A stretch of DNA of 64,000 nucleotides from Pseudoflavonifractor sp. 60 (GCF_009911645.1 NZ_QWKI01000041.1:36312-100311); one strand, 5' to 3'; counted from the first letter of the stretch, positions 16,972-26,259 are shown. Program-made: numbers and translations. Notes: a model not told the origin generated them from the sequence alone.

Positions 16972-18567
16972 TCAGTTGTCATGTCCCTGCATATCAAACA
17001 CATCCCGGAACTTCCAGACGATCTCGATCTCGGTGGAAGAGGACACCAGCACTTCCTTGATGAATGTCTGCGCCAGTTCCGCCGTCAGTTCTGTTGCTCC
17101 GGCAAAAGAAGTGAACACATCATCCTCCTGCGCCTTGTCCTGAAAGGCCAGATGCTCCAGTTCAGATAAAAGCTGTTCCTGCGCCTCCTGTTCGGCTTTG
17201 GCGGCGGCGAGTTTGCCGTCAATGTCCGCCCGCTGTCTCAGGTAGGCGTCCTTTGCCAGCGTCCCGCCGCTGTAATCCTCGTAGGCCCGGAACTTCTCCT
17301 GCCTGTACCGTTCCTGCTGCTGTTCCAGCTTTTGAAGCTCCGCAACACAGGCGGCGATACGCTCCTTGCGGGTCAGCATCAGGGAGGTCTTCTGCTTTTT
17401 CCGTTCCTGACACATCGCCAGCATCTGCATGACCGCCCGGAAGATGATGCCCTCGATCTCCTTCTCGGAGAACAGCTTTCCCTTCGGGCAATCGCTGTTC
17501 TCATCCGCCTTGCTCTTGGTGCATCGGTAGTAGTATCCCGCCGTACTGTGGAAACGGCTCAATGTCCGATGGCAGTTGCCGCATTTGAGAAGCCCTTTCA
17601 GCGGATACTCCTGTGATGTCCCTTTGGCCCGCCTCGGCCTCTGCCGGATGATCTCCTGCGCCCGGTCGAAGTCCGCCCTGCTGATGATGGCGTCATGCGC
17701 CCCCTCATAGATGATCCAGTCGGACTTATCCTGCGGGACGGTCCGCTTTTCATGGAGGCCGGCCTTGTACCGCTTGCGCCCCACCAAGGCCCCGGTGTAC
17801 TCATACTGGTGGAGGATGTTCAGCACCGTGGCCGCCGTCCAGCCGTTCTTTTCGGAGGCTTTGCGGAACCGTCCACTCCCCGGATTTTTCTGCCGGAAAT
17901 AGGCGCCGGGGGTAAGAATGCCCTCACTGTTTAACTGGCGGGCAATAGCGGTACTGCCCATCCCCTGCAAAGTCATATCGAAGATGCGCCGCACCACCGC
18001 CGCCGAGTCCCCGTCTATCACCAGCTTGTTCCGGACCGTGGGATGGAACTGAAAGCCATAGGGAGCGAAGCTGCCTATGTATTTGCCCTGCTTCATCATG
18101 ATGATCTTTGCCGTGGTGGTCTTGACGGACAGGTCCTTGCTGTACGCCTCATAGATGATGTTCCGCAGGACCACATCCATGCCGGAGGTCATGCCCTTGT
18201 AATCATCGCTGTCGTAGCCGTCATTGACGGAGAGGTAGCGGACGCCGAGGAAGGGAAAGACGCACTCCAGATAGTTGCCCATCTGGGTATAGTCCCGATG
18301 GCATCTGGAAAAATCCTTCATCACCATCACATTGATGGCCCCGGTGCGAAGCTCCTTCATCAGCGCCTGGAACTGCGGGCGGTCCGTGTTGGTCCCGGTG
18401 TACCCATCGTCCACGAACTCCGTCCGGGGCGCTGTTTTCAGTTGGGGATGGCGGTCTAAAAACTGATGGATCAGCTCCCGCTGGTTGCCGATGCTGTCGC
18501 TCTCGGCCTTTCCGTCCCCGTCCGCCAGGGAAAGGCGGATATAAATGCCCACCCGGTAATCAGTCAT
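16972..18567 (-). CDS. Serine recombinase 3 of a tandem trio
   Basis: 531 residues. Resolvase domain with the nucleophile in IYIRLSLADG and MKDFSRCHRDYTQMG; the recombinase domain contains FAPYGFQF; zinc-ribbon LLKCGNCHRTLSRFH with later CTKSK and CPKG; then a coiled coil rich in Q, E and R. The start overlaps the stop of recombinase 2 by eight bases, so translation should be coupled. The arginine of the common SRFGRD motif is replaced (SRCHRD), a small departure. With the two upstream recombinases it forms one operon and is the likely integration/excision machinery of the ICE, at its left end. Confidence 0.93.
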   Translation of the reverse strand: MTDYRVGIYIRLSLADGDGKAESDSIGNQRELIHQFLDRHPQLKTAPRTEFVDDGYTGTNTDRPQFQALMKELRTGAINVMVMKDFSRCHRDYTQMGNYLECVFPFLGVRYLSVNDGYDSDDYKGMTSGMDVVLRNIIYEAYSKDLSVKTTTAKIIMMKQGKYIGSFAPYGFQFHPTVRNKLVIDGDSAAVVRRIFDMTLQGMGSTAIARQLNSEGILTPGAYFRQKNPGSGRFRKASEKNGWTAATVLNILHQYEYTGALVGRKRYKAGLHEKRTVPQDKSDWIIYEGAHDAIISRADFDRAQEIIRQRPRRAKGTSQEYPLKGLLKCGNCHRTLSRFHSTAGYYYRCTKSKADENSDCPKGKLFSEKEIEGIIFRAVMQMLAMCQERKKQKTSLMLTRKERIAACVAELQKLEQQQERYRQEKFRAYEDYSGGTLAKDAYLRQRADIDGKLAAAKAEQEAQEQLLSELEHLAFQDKAQEDDVFTSFAGATELTAELAQTFIKEVLVSSSTEIEIVWKFRDVFDMQGHDN

Positions 18568-20278
18568 CGCCGCCCGCCTCCTTTATCTGCTCCACGCACT
18601 CCAGCATGGCGTAAAATACATCGTTGTAGTTGAACACGACCTCGATACGGCCCCCGCCGTAGACAAGCACCTTCTCGATTATCGCGTCCACAAGCTCCTG
18701 CGTCAATCCTGTCATCCCGGCAGCGCCCCGCATCATGGTGAGCCATTTGTTGTCCGGGGAGATGGACGCCAGGAACCGCTCCCGGCGCTCCACGGCCTCG
18801 TCCAAAAGCCGGTTCAGGGCTTCGTACTGCTCCTCATAGGTCTGCTTGGCAAAGGCGTATTCCTCCTCGTTCAGGATGCCCTCGACATAGCTCTCATACA
18901 GCCCCGCCCGTTTCTTTTTCAGGGCGTTCAGCCGGAGCTTGACGCTTGCCACCGCCGCCTTGTGCTTCTCCCGGACGCTTGCCTCGCCGGAGCCGCCCCG
19001 CATGGCAAGCAGGAGCTTCCCATAGTCCAGCGCCACCTGAAGCTGGTCCCGGATGGCGTTGAACACCTTCTCGTTGAGGGCGTCCTGCCGCATGGCGTGT
19101 TTGAAGCAGGTCCCATGCCCCCGCCTCATGTGGGTGCTGCAATCGTAGACCCCACGGAACACAACGCCCTTGCACTGGATACGCTGCCGCTTGTAGTACA
19201 TCCGCTTTCCGCAGTCGGCGCAGAATATCTTCCCGGCAAAGAGGTCGATCATGCCCGCCCGGATGTCCGCCGACCACTCCATAGCCGTCTCCCGGTGGGC
19301 GCTGTCCTCCCGCATCTGCCGCTCCACCGCCTCAAAGTCCGAAATAGATACGATGGGTGGGTGTGCGTCAGGGACTACGATCCACTTGTCCGTTTCGGTG
19401 ACGTGCTTTTTCAGCCCCTTGTAGAGCGCCGTCTCGGACTTCCCGCAGACCATCTCCCCAATGTACGCCCGGTTTTGCAGGATGCCCCGGATGGTGGAGG
19501 GACACCAGCCCTCGCCCTGGATGTTGCCGCCGCTCCGGGTGCCGGCCCTGCGCTTGTGCCGCTCCGGGCTTTCTATGCCCCCGGTTTTCAGCCGCTCAAC
19601 GATGGTGTAGACCGATACCTCCTGCCGTTTCCACTCAAATATCTGCCGGACAACAGCGGCGGCTTCTTCATCCACCACATAGGCGGTCTTATCCCCGTTC
19701 CAGAGGTAGCCGTAGGGGAGGTTGCGGTTCCGAAAGTTCCCCGTCTCCATCTGCGCCCGGAGCGCCGTGGAGACCTTCTTGGAGATGTCCCGCGAATACA
19801 TGGCGTTCACCAGATTTTGCAGGCTCACCGACAAGGACTCCATCGCGTTGCCGCAGGTAAAGTTGTCGAAGTTCTCCTTCACGGAGATGAACCGTGTCCC
19901 CAGCGCCGGGAAGATCTTCTCCAGATAGCTGCCGGTCTCCACATAGTCGCGCCCGAACCTGCTGAGATCACGGACCACGATGCACTGTATCTTCCCCGTC
20001 CGCACATCGTCCATCAGGCGGTTCCACGCCGGACGGTCGAACACGGTCCCCGTCCTGCCGTTGTCCGAGTAGACCTCCGTGAGCCGGAGGTGGGGGCATC
20101 CGTCCAGATAGTCCTCGCAGACGGCGATCTGGTTTTGCAGGGAGTTCCCGTCATCGTCCTTGCCGCTGTTCTCCACCGAGAGGCGGGCATAGATGGCGGT
20201 GGGGAGCGCCGCTGCCTCTTTTTTGACTTCTGCCACAGGCTTGCTCTGCGCCTGTGCTTTTCTGCTCTTTCGTGCCAT
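18560..20278 (-). CDS. Serine recombinase 2 of a tandem trio
   Basis: 572 residues with a basic, alanine-rich leader before the resolvase domain (IYARLSVENSG, DLSRFGRDYVETG). It continues with a recombinase domain (LPYGYLWNGD), zinc-ribbon IFCADCGKRMYYKR with later CSTHMRRGHGTC, and a helical C-terminus. All catalytic-domain motifs are present. It begins 15 bases after recombinase 1 ends and overlaps recombinase 3. The three proteins are clearly diverged from one another, so this is not a recent duplication. Division of labour between them (integration, excision, heteromeric complex) cannot be told from sequence. Confidence 0.93.
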   Translation of the reverse strand: MARKSRKAQAQSKPVAEVKKEAAALPTAIYARLSVENSGKDDDGNSLQNQIAVCEDYLDGCPHLRLTEVYSDNGRTGTVFDRPAWNRLMDDVRTGKIQCIVVRDLSRFGRDYVETGSYLEKIFPALGTRFISVKENFDNFTCGNAMESLSVSLQNLVNAMYSRDISKKVSTALRAQMETGNFRNRNLPYGYLWNGDKTAYVVDEEAAAVVRQIFEWKRQEVSVYTIVERLKTGGIESPERHKRRAGTRSGGNIQGEGWCPSTIRGILQNRAYIGEMVCGKSETALYKGLKKHVTETDKWIVVPDAHPPIVSISDFEAVERQMREDSAHRETAMEWSADIRAGMIDLFAGKIFCADCGKRMYYKRQRIQCKGVVFRGVYDCSTHMRRGHGTCFKHAMRQDALNEKVFNAIRDQLQVALDYGKLLLAMRGGSGEASVREKHKAAVASVKLRLNALKKKRAGLYESYVEGILNEEEYAFAKQTYEEQYEALNRLLDEAVERRERFLASISPDNKWLTMMRGAAGMTGLTQELVDAIIEKVLVYGGGRIEVVFNYNDVFYAMLECVEQIKEAGGDD

Positions 20279-20292
20279 TTTCTCTCTCCCTC

Positions 20293-21927
20293 TCAGCCCA
20301 CTGCCGGAAGCGGACAGTCCTTGTAGTTTTTCGCCATCTCCATCGCCCTGGCGAACTCATCCCGATACCGAAAGGCGATCTCCACCTTTTTGCCCTCATA
20401 GATGAATATCTTATCCACCAGAGCCAGCAGGAGGCGGCGGTCAAGCTCCTGCACATTCTCATACTGTGCAAAGACCTGTACCCATGCCCGGTTCTGGCTG
20501 CCCATCGCGGCGGCATCCTGCTGTTCCCGTTTCAGCCGTTTTACAGCCTCCTGCTTCTCCTCGATCAGCCCCCGGTAGTTCTCCCGGAAGTCGGTGTACT
20601 CCGCCTTGTTGATGATGCCCTCCACGAAGTTCTCATACAGGCCCAGCTCCAGCTTCTTGTACCGCTGTATCTCCTCCTCCAGGCGGGTCATCTGCGCCTC
20701 GTAGCTGAACACCCTGCGGTCCCGCTGGGGGAGGGTGTCTATAAACCGCAGTACCCTGTCGAGGTGAAGCACCACCTCTATCTGGTCGTGGATGGCATGG
20801 AACACGATCTCGGTCAGCTTCGCCTCACTGAAAGAGTGGGGGCTGCACTGGTGGGTGCGCTTGTTGTTGCCGCAGTTGTAGTAGACATACGCCTTGCCTT
20901 TCACCTTCTGCGTCTTTCGGACCATAGCATCCTGACAGTCCCCGCAGAACAGGTAGCCGGAGAACAGGTCGTGCCTGTCGCTGTCCCCGGCACAGCGCAT
21001 ATCCCGGCGCATCAGCTCCGCCACCGCCTCAAAGTCTGTGCAGGAGATGATCGGCTCATGGGCGTTCTCTACCCGCACCCAGTCGGCCTCATCCTTGGGG
21101 CGCGTCACCCGGACCTTGTGGTTCGGCGTTCCCCGCCGCCCCTGGATGAGTACCCCGGTGTAGACGATGTTGGAGAGTATCCGCTTGACGGTCACATACT
21201 CCCATTCCGGCCTCTCCTTTGTGCGGAAAGCCGTCTCAAAGCGGACCCCCTGCATCCGTTTATACTCCATCGGTGTAGGGATGTTACTGGTGTTGAGCCT
21301 CCGGGCAATTTTCAGGATGGGGAAACCGTCCTTATACATCCCGAAAATGAGGGTAACGACCTCAGCGGCGTCATCGTCCACCAGCAGGCGGTTCTTGTCC
21401 TGCGGGGCTTTCCGATACCCGAAGGGGACGAAGCTGCCAACATACTCACCCTTCTTGCGCTTGACTTCCAGGCTGGTGCGTATCTTGATGGATATGTCCC
21501 GGCAGTAGATGTCATTTACCAGGTTCTTGAAGGGAAGGGTGATGACATCGGTGCTGCTTCCGGGCGCCATGCTGTCGTAGTTGTCGTTGATGGCGATATA
21601 GCGGATGCCCATCGCCGGGAAGATTTTTTCCAGGTAGTTCCCGGCGTCGATATAGTTCCGAGAGAACCTGCTGAGGTCTTTGCTGACGGCGCAGTCGATA
21701 CGCCCGGAACGCATATCCTGGATCATCCTCTGAAAGCCGGGACGGTCCGTGTTGCTGCCGGTCTCCCCATCGTCAATGTAGGTATCCACCAGATCAAGGT
21801 CGTCGTGGCTCTCTATGTAAGCCAGACAGATGGCCCGCTGGCTTTGGATGCTGTTGGACTCCAGCCGGTCAGCATCCTCTCTGGATAACCGGGCATAGAT
21901 GCCGGTCTTATAGATTTTGTTGGACAT
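20293..21927 (-). CDS. Serine recombinase 1 of a tandem trio
   Basis: 544 residues from an ATG with GGAGG six bases upstream; the longer frame into upstream DNA is not supported. Resolvase domain with IYARLSREDADR and KDLSRFSRNYIDAG, recombinase domain with FVPFGYRKAPQ, zinc-ribbon LFCGDCQDAMVRKTQ with CGNNKRTHQC, and a coiled coil. It is the first gene of the trio and follows the DUF6870-like gene on the same strand, separated by about 150 bases that hold no gene. Probably cytosolic and acting on the ICE attachment sites. Confidence 0.93.
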   Translation of the reverse strand: MSNKIYKTGIYARLSREDADRLESNSIQSQRAICLAYIESHDDLDLVDTYIDDGETGSNTDRPGFQRMIQDMRSGRIDCAVSKDLSRFSRNYIDAGNYLEKIFPAMGIRYIAINDNYDSMAPGSSTDVITLPFKNLVNDIYCRDISIKIRTSLEVKRKKGEYVGSFVPFGYRKAPQDKNRLLVDDDAAEVVTLIFGMYKDGFPILKIARRLNTSNIPTPMEYKRMQGVRFETAFRTKERPEWEYVTVKRILSNIVYTGVLIQGRRGTPNHKVRVTRPKDEADWVRVENAHEPIISCTDFEAVAELMRRDMRCAGDSDRHDLFSGYLFCGDCQDAMVRKTQKVKGKAYVYYNCGNNKRTHQCSPHSFSEAKLTEIVFHAIHDQIEVVLHLDRVLRFIDTLPQRDRRVFSYEAQMTRLEEEIQRYKKLELGLYENFVEGIINKAEYTDFRENYRGLIEEKQEAVKRLKREQQDAAAMGSQNRAWVQVFAQYENVQELDRRLLLALVDKIFIYEGKKVEIAFRYRDEFARAMEMAKNYKDCPLPAVG

Positions 21928-22075
21928 TGTGAACCTCCTTGTCGTCTGTCTGTCAGAAAACCGAAGGCCCCTGTCCCGTATGGGAACGGAACACAAGGCC
22001 GCTGGCCCTGTGATGCGGTTCCTTTTTTTGACCCAGACACATTGTAGCGCCGGGCCGCCCTGTTTGTTAAGGATG

Positions 22076-22315
22076 TCAGGCCCCGGCAAGGTAGAGGGAG
22101 TTGATGCGCTCCTCAATGGTCTCGCCCCTGTCCGCGAAGCTCAGCTTCACCACCACCCCGCCGTCCAGATAGACATAGGGGTTGCCGAGCTGCTCGATCC
22201 ACGCCCGGATGCGCTCCTCGGTGGAGGCCTCCGGGTCGATGTGGACCGTACTGCGGTCGCGGAGCGCCGCCTTATCCACCTTGCGGAGGTCGATATCCTT
22301 CATCGCCTCTGTCAT
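22076..22315 (-). CDS. DUF6870-like small protein
   Basis: 79 residues: KDIDLRKVDKAALRDRSTV, IDPEASTEERIRAWIEQLGN, PYVYLDGGVVVKLSFADRGE, then TIEERINSLYL. This pattern matches small ICE proteins annotated as DUF6870, whose function is unknown. GGAGG lies seven bases before the ATG. It stands between the radical SAM gene and the recombinase operon on the same strand, so it may influence excision or simply travel with it. The family assignment is from memory. Confidence 0.7.
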   Translation of the reverse strand: MTEAMKDIDLRKVDKAALRDRSTVHIDPEASTEERIRAWIEQLGNPYVYLDGGVVVKLSFADRGETIEERINSLYLAGA

Positions 22316-22421
22316 GGCAACACCTCCAGTTCCCTGAAAGAACTTTTCAGCCTTTCAACATCTTATGGGAGGGACAGGCCCGAAAATGACAACGATCTGC
22401 CCCGATATGGAGCAGGCCGCC

Positions 22422-23327
22422 CTATCTGTCCCCGCCCAGCTTCTTCACCGGCTCATAGTCCGCGAAACGCTCCACGGTGCGGAATATCCGCTTGTTGTTC
22501 ACCCACCGCTGGAGATGCCTCGTGACGGGCGGCGCCGTTGGCCGCTCATAGACCATCACATAGGGGTCGTACCCCATGTGGCGCAGGGTGTCCACCCGGT
22601 AAAGGTCCTGCTCGTGGGTGCTGTTGTAGTTCGTCAGCACATAGACCCGCTTGCGGCGGAAGTCCCTGATCTTGGACAATTCCGAGAACCGCTGGAAACA
22701 GCCGGTCAGGTCAACATTGGGATTATCCCACGCGAAATGGATGGTTTTCGTGCGGACCCTGTTCAGGAGCGCCGCGTTGTCCGGCGTGATGAGGCGGATG
22801 TCCAGCCCCTGGGAGAAGTCCACCAGGGCGCGGCTTTCGGCAAGCTGCCCGATCAGCCGCTCATGGTCCGGGCAGGCCAGCAGATTGGCGTCCATCAGCT
22901 TGATCTCCCTCTGTCCCTCCCAGAACTCGGACAGGTCCGCCACATGGACGCTCTCTGCGCCCTCCTTGCCGGACACCAGGCAGAAGCCGCAGCGGTTGGG
23001 GCAGCCCCTCGTCAGGAAGCCGTAGGCCGTGTCCGGGAACTGCGGGTAGAGGCCGTAGTCGGGGCGGGTATGCTCCACGGCGTCCGGCAGGTCAGGCCCC
23101 GAACCGTAGCCGGTGCCGCCGCAGACCAGCTCATCGGCGTTGGTTACGGCGATCCTGTCCTTGGAGTAGGTGTCCGTGAACACCCGGCTCTTATAAACGA
23201 GGTCATACCGTCCCGACCGCGTCCACCACTCCACATCGTCCCCCTGGGCCTTGTGGCAGGCGGACAGCTTCATCAGGCACAGGTTTGGCCACCGATGGCT
23301 GTCCACATCAATAAGCCCGATCTTCAA
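22422..23327 (-). CDS. Radical SAM protein of the ICE
   Basis: 301 residues. The cluster-binding motif CPNRCGFC (CX3CX2C) sits in GFLTRGCPNRCGFCLVSGKE near residue 115, so it should bind a 4Fe-4S cluster and S-adenosylmethionine and generate a radical. The N-terminus (KIGLIDVDSHRWPNLCLMKL) resembles a B12-binding-like fold without an obvious DxHxxG motif. The second half is a partial TIM barrel. AAGGAGG stands seven bases before a TTG start. The substrate is unknown. Its place in the ParB/MazF operon of a DNA-transfer element makes nucleic-acid modification a possibility, but that is inference. Confidence 0.8.
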   Translation of the reverse strand: MKIGLIDVDSHRWPNLCLMKLSACHKAQGDDVEWWTRSGRYDLVYKSRVFTDTYSKDRIAVTNADELVCGGTGYGSGPDLPDAVEHTRPDYGLYPQFPDTAYGFLTRGCPNRCGFCLVSGKEGAESVHVADLSEFWEGQREIKLMDANLLACPDHERLIGQLAESRALVDFSQGLDIRLITPDNAALLNRVRTKTIHFAWDNPNVDLTGCFQRFSELSKIRDFRRKRVYVLTNYNSTHEQDLYRVDTLRHMGYDPYVMVYERPTAPPVTRHLQRWVNNKRIFRTVERFADYEPVKKLGGDR

Positions 23328-23394
23328 AAGCCCACCTCCTTGTGGAATAGCAGGGAGCGCCCGCCCCGGAGGGCAGACGCTCCCATCAACTGTC

Positions 23395-24174
23395 TCAGAA
23401 CTTCATGGGCAGGGCGGCCTTTGCGCTGGAGCCGTTGTAGATGCGGTACACCTGGTAGAGATACCGCTTGTATCCCGGCAGGCTGGTCATGGCCCGTCCC
23501 TCCCGGAAGATCACCACCGGGTCCATCTGGCGCAGCCGCGTCACCAGCCGTTTGCGGCTGTACTCCCCGTGGTACAGGTCCACGAACTCCACCACGCCCT
23601 GCACCGTCTCCGCCCGGAGGGAGTCCGGGGCGCCCTTCCAGGCGTCCACAATGGACTGCATCGCCTCCCGGTAGATACCGTTGCCCACTTTTTTGTAAAG
23701 CTCAAAGGCGGTGCTGATGCAGGCCAGCCGCTTCGCGCCCCTGGTCTGCTTGTAGTCCACCCAGAGGCCCACGGCCTCCGTTGCTTTCAGGAACGCCATC
23801 GCGTCCTCATCGCCGCCGTAGACCAGCGCCCGGAACCTCGCCCCGGCGGTCAGGCTGGCGGACGCGCCCGTCTGCTGGGCGAACAGCAGCGCCTCATCGC
23901 TCTCGGTCAGGCCGTAGAACACCTTGCAGCGGATGGGCAGGTCCTTCCCGCCGTTCAGGAACTTCCGGGCGGCGATGGTGTGCTGGCCGTCAAAGACATA
24001 GTAGCGCCCGTTCCGGCTGCTGACCTTCGGCTCGTTGGCGATGCGCTCATCGAACTCGGCGGCGATCCTGCGGACCCGGTCCTCGTTCAGTTCACGCTGG
24101 TAAGTAGTGCGGGGGATCTTCAGCTCCGCGCTGTTGATGGGAAGCTCCCGGCAAAAAAGGTCCTTGCTGTTCAT
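23395..24174 (-). CDS. ParB/sulfiredoxin-fold protein (DUF6551-like)
   Basis: 259 residues with a ParB-like nuclease/sulfiredoxin motif: PRTTYQRELNEDRVRRIAAE, then GRYYVFDGQHTIAARKFLNG, where FDGQHT corresponds to the GxxR-type loop of ParB. The rest is helical (RFRALVYGGDEDAMAFLKAT). It matches the DUF6551 family common in clostridial ICEs. Its ATG overlaps the stop of the next ParB-like gene (ATGA), indicating coupled translation. It may bind ICE DNA or regulate maintenance; the exact role is unknown. Confidence 0.75.
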   Translation of the reverse strand: MNSKDLFCRELPINSAELKIPRTTYQRELNEDRVRRIAAEFDERIANEPKVSSRNGRYYVFDGQHTIAARKFLNGGKDLPIRCKVFYGLTESDEALLFAQQTGASASLTAGARFRALVYGGDEDAMAFLKATEAVGLWVDYKQTRGAKRLACISTAFELYKKVGNGIYREAMQSIVDAWKGAPDSLRAETVQGVVEFVDLYHGEYSRKRLVTRLRQMDPVVIFREGRAMTSLPGYKRYLYQVYRIYNGSSAKAALPMKF

Positions 24175-25085
24175 TCTGTGCGTCCTCCTTCGATGTCTGT
24201 GATATACTGCTTCATTTTCTGCATGATCTGGATGAGTTCCTGCCTGTAATGGCCGTCCGACAAAAGCCGGGGATATTCCTGAAAGATGCGGTCAAAAAGC
24301 TCCATGAACGATACGATCTCGCCATCCAGGGAACAGAGTACATTCTCCTCGGTGCTGGGGGCCTTGTCCCGCTCCATCTCAGCCGATATTTCCGCGATCT
24401 TCTGCATCTCGGCTTTTCTTGAAGCGGCTGGCGGGGCTTTGTGGTAAGCGGGGCGGGGCTTCTTGTCCCTGTCATCCTTGGATTTCTTCAAGTCAGCGGC
24501 CAGTCTGGGGCGTTCCTCCGGGGCGGCTTTTGCAACTGCGGCCACTGCTGTCTCCGTGGGCTTGATCGCTCCCGTGAGTATCTCCTGCTTGATGCCGGGA
24601 AGGGCTTCTTCGGCGGCATCCACACCCTGGGCATACCAGCCAGCACGCATGACATAACTCTCGCTGGTGCTGGTATCATTCGCTATCTGAGCGCGGGTTT
24701 TGTGGGAGGAGGGCAACGGTTCATTTTGAACCGTTGCTACCCGTTCACCGCCATGCGCCATCTTCTCCGCTTCATACCTCTGCCCAATCAGGTATTTCTT
24801 TTGCTGGGGCGTCAGGTTCCGCCTGCCAAGCTGGTGTTTGCATATCCACGAAAGAGCTTCATAGCGGTTGTCAAAAGACATCTTGTGGACCGCATAGGTC
24901 AGCTCCGGGTGCTTCTGGATGATCTCATAGCGGTTGTGGCCGTCCAGGATCGTGCCGTCCCAGACGATGAGCGGCGAAAAGACCGCCCCGTCAGACAGGA
25001 TGTTCTCCTCCAAAAGGGTGAACTCGTCCTCCGTCAGTGGCGGTATCTTGTCCCGGAACTCCGGGTCGATGATGAGCCTGTCCAT
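24171..25085 (-). CDS. ParB-like DNA-binding protein
   Basis: 304 residues. The ParB N-terminal domain (TLLEENILSDGAVFSPLIVW, then DGTILDGHNRYEII) is followed by helical DNA-binding repeats and TRAQIANDTSTSESYVMRAG, an HTH-like segment. The C-terminal part is charged and variable. No ParA is seen nearby, so it may work as a regulator or centromere-binding protein instead of a full partition system. It overlaps the MazF gene upstream (TGATG) and the DUF6551-like gene downstream, so the three are translated together. Confidence 0.82.
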   Translation of the reverse strand: MDRLIIDPEFRDKIPPLTEDEFTLLEENILSDGAVFSPLIVWDGTILDGHNRYEIIQKHPELTYAVHKMSFDNRYEALSWICKHQLGRRNLTPQQKKYLIGQRYEAEKMAHGGERVATVQNEPLPSSHKTRAQIANDTSTSESYVMRAGWYAQGVDAAEEALPGIKQEILTGAIKPTETAVAAVAKAAPEERPRLAADLKKSKDDRDKKPRPAYHKAPPAASRKAEMQKIAEISAEMERDKAPSTEENVLCSLDGEIVSFMELFDRIFQEYPRLLSDGHYRQELIQIMQKMKQYITDIEGGRTE

Positions 25086-25477
25086 CAGGACACCTCCGTT
25101 TCCGCAATGGGAGCATAGTCCTTATCAAGCCCGACACTTACCAATAGGGCGGCGTTGACCCGCTTCATCTGTTCTCTGGTGAGCCTGCCCACATAGCTCT
25201 GAACCCGCCGCTTGTCGATGGTGCGGATGACCTCCGACATAAAGAGGGACGGCGCAAGCCCCTGGGCATCATCCAGCACCACATGGGTCGGCTGCTTGGG
25301 TTTCTTAAAGGTCCTTCTGGTCACGGCGATCACAATGATGGTCGGGGAGTGGTAGTTGCCCGTGTCGTTCTGGATAATCAGCACCGGGCGGATGCCGCCC
25401 TGCTCATGGCCGATCACCGGGTCCAGGTCTGCATAATAGACTTCGCCGCGGTGGAAATCGTGAAAATTACGTTCCAT
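25085..25477 (-). CDS. PemK/MazF-family endoribonuclease toxin-like protein
   Basis: 130 residues with the family signature RGEVYYADLDPVIGHEQGG, RPVLIIQND and the conserved arginine and serine in the second half (VRTIDKRRVQSYVG-like context). MazF proteins cleave mRNA at short motifs and normally pair with an antitoxin. No antitoxin gene is seen directly upstream; the only nearby candidates are a possible 26-residue peptide and an XRE gene. AGAAGGAGG precedes the ATG at codon 28 of the longest frame. As first gene of the ParB operon it could stabilise the ICE (addiction) or regulate it. Confidence 0.85.
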   Translation of the reverse strand: MERNFHDFHRGEVYYADLDPVIGHEQGGIRPVLIIQNDTGNYHSPTIIVIAVTRRTFKKPKQPTHVVLDDAQGLAPSLFMSEVIRTIDKRRVQSYVGRLTREQMKRVNAALLVSVGLDKDYAPIAETEVS

Positions 25478-25570
25478 ATGGATACCTCCTTCTTCTGGTA
25501 TGTAAAGGAACGGCCCAGCGCGGCAAATGCCGTCTCCAGACCGCCCCTCAAATTTCATAAAGCGTGTTTT

Positions 25571-25651
25571 TTAATCCCTATTTGTCCCCGACACCCCGGA
25601 ATCACGGGAATCATCAGGCTCGTCAGCTTGCGAAGCTGCTCTCATAGGCAT
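25571..25651 (-). CDS. Possible 26-residue peptide
   Basis: MPMRAASQADEPDD, then SRDSGVSGTNRD, with GGGGAGG four bases before the ATG (ten before a second ATG). It lies 90 bases before mazF on the same strand, so it could be a leader peptide or a very short antitoxin. The only support is the ribosome site and position. Confidence 0.3.
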   Translation of the reverse strand: MPMRAASQADEPDDSRDSGVSGTNRD

Positions 25652-25974
25652 CTAACCTCCCCGCCTTCTTTACGGCCGGGCCGCGAGTTACGGAAGTATC
25701 ATTATCGCTGTCTGTTGTCGTCGCCGAGCCAAGAGCAACTTGGCATTTTCAGTCGGATGGATCGCTCCTCCCAAAACCGGGGATCGTGGCGCTCCGCTGC
25801 ACAGGCTATTCCAGACAGTAACGTGGTCCTGTTTCCAGGACTTCCTGATGACTGCGTATTCAGTTTTCAAAGTCCACACCAGCGGGTCGCCCCGGCTGAT
25901 GGTTTAAGTTTAGTGGAAATCGGGCGGTATTCTTATGGCGCAGGAGTACCAGCCGCTGGTCTTGTTACGACCAG
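25652..25974. other. Gene-free stretch upstream of the MazF operon
   Basis: No convincing frame on either strand. A minus-strand frame ending LLLARRRQQTAIMILP has no ribosome site. The stretch probably holds the promoter of the mazF-parB-recombinase operon, but no clear -35/-10 pair stands out. Confidence 0.4.
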
Positions 25975-26259
25975 TCACATATCCTCCCGCAGAGCCACCA
26001 ATGTTTGGATAACAGCATCCAGCTGCGCCCTCACCTCTCCGTCCGAGACCTTCCCCAGCACCAGATAGTCGAGGCTGGCATTGAAAAAAGCGGCAAAGTC
26101 GATCAGAATATCCAGCGAACAGCCGCGCTTGCCGGTCTCGATCTTTGCCAGATGGACGGTGCTGACATTCAGCCGTTCCGCCAACTGTTCCTGTGTCAGC
26201 CCCTTTTCCCTGCGGAGCTTCTGGATGCGTCTGCCAGTTTCCAAAGTGTCATAGCTCAT
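25975..26259 (-). CDS. XRE-family transcriptional regulator
   Basis: 94 residues, a Cro/CI helix-turn-helix: RRIQKLRREKGLTQEQLAER, LNVSTVHLAKIETGKRG, then CSLDILIDFAAFFNASLDYL and a short dimerisation tail. GGAAAGGA lies six bases before the ATG at codon 15 of the longest frame. It is the first minus-strand gene upstream of the mazF-parB operon and may control that operon or the ICE excision genes. It follows a leader with a terminator-like hairpin. Confidence 0.85.
   Translation of the reverse strand: MSYDTLETGRRIQKLRREKGLTQEQLAERLNVSTVHLAKIETGKRGCSLDILIDFAAFFNASLDYLVLGKVSDGEVRAQLDAVIQTLVALREDM

Noticed and set aside
18962..21888. Long plus-strand frames of 454 and 544 codons
   Set aside because: They are antisense to the serine recombinases and show no family pattern or ribosome site.
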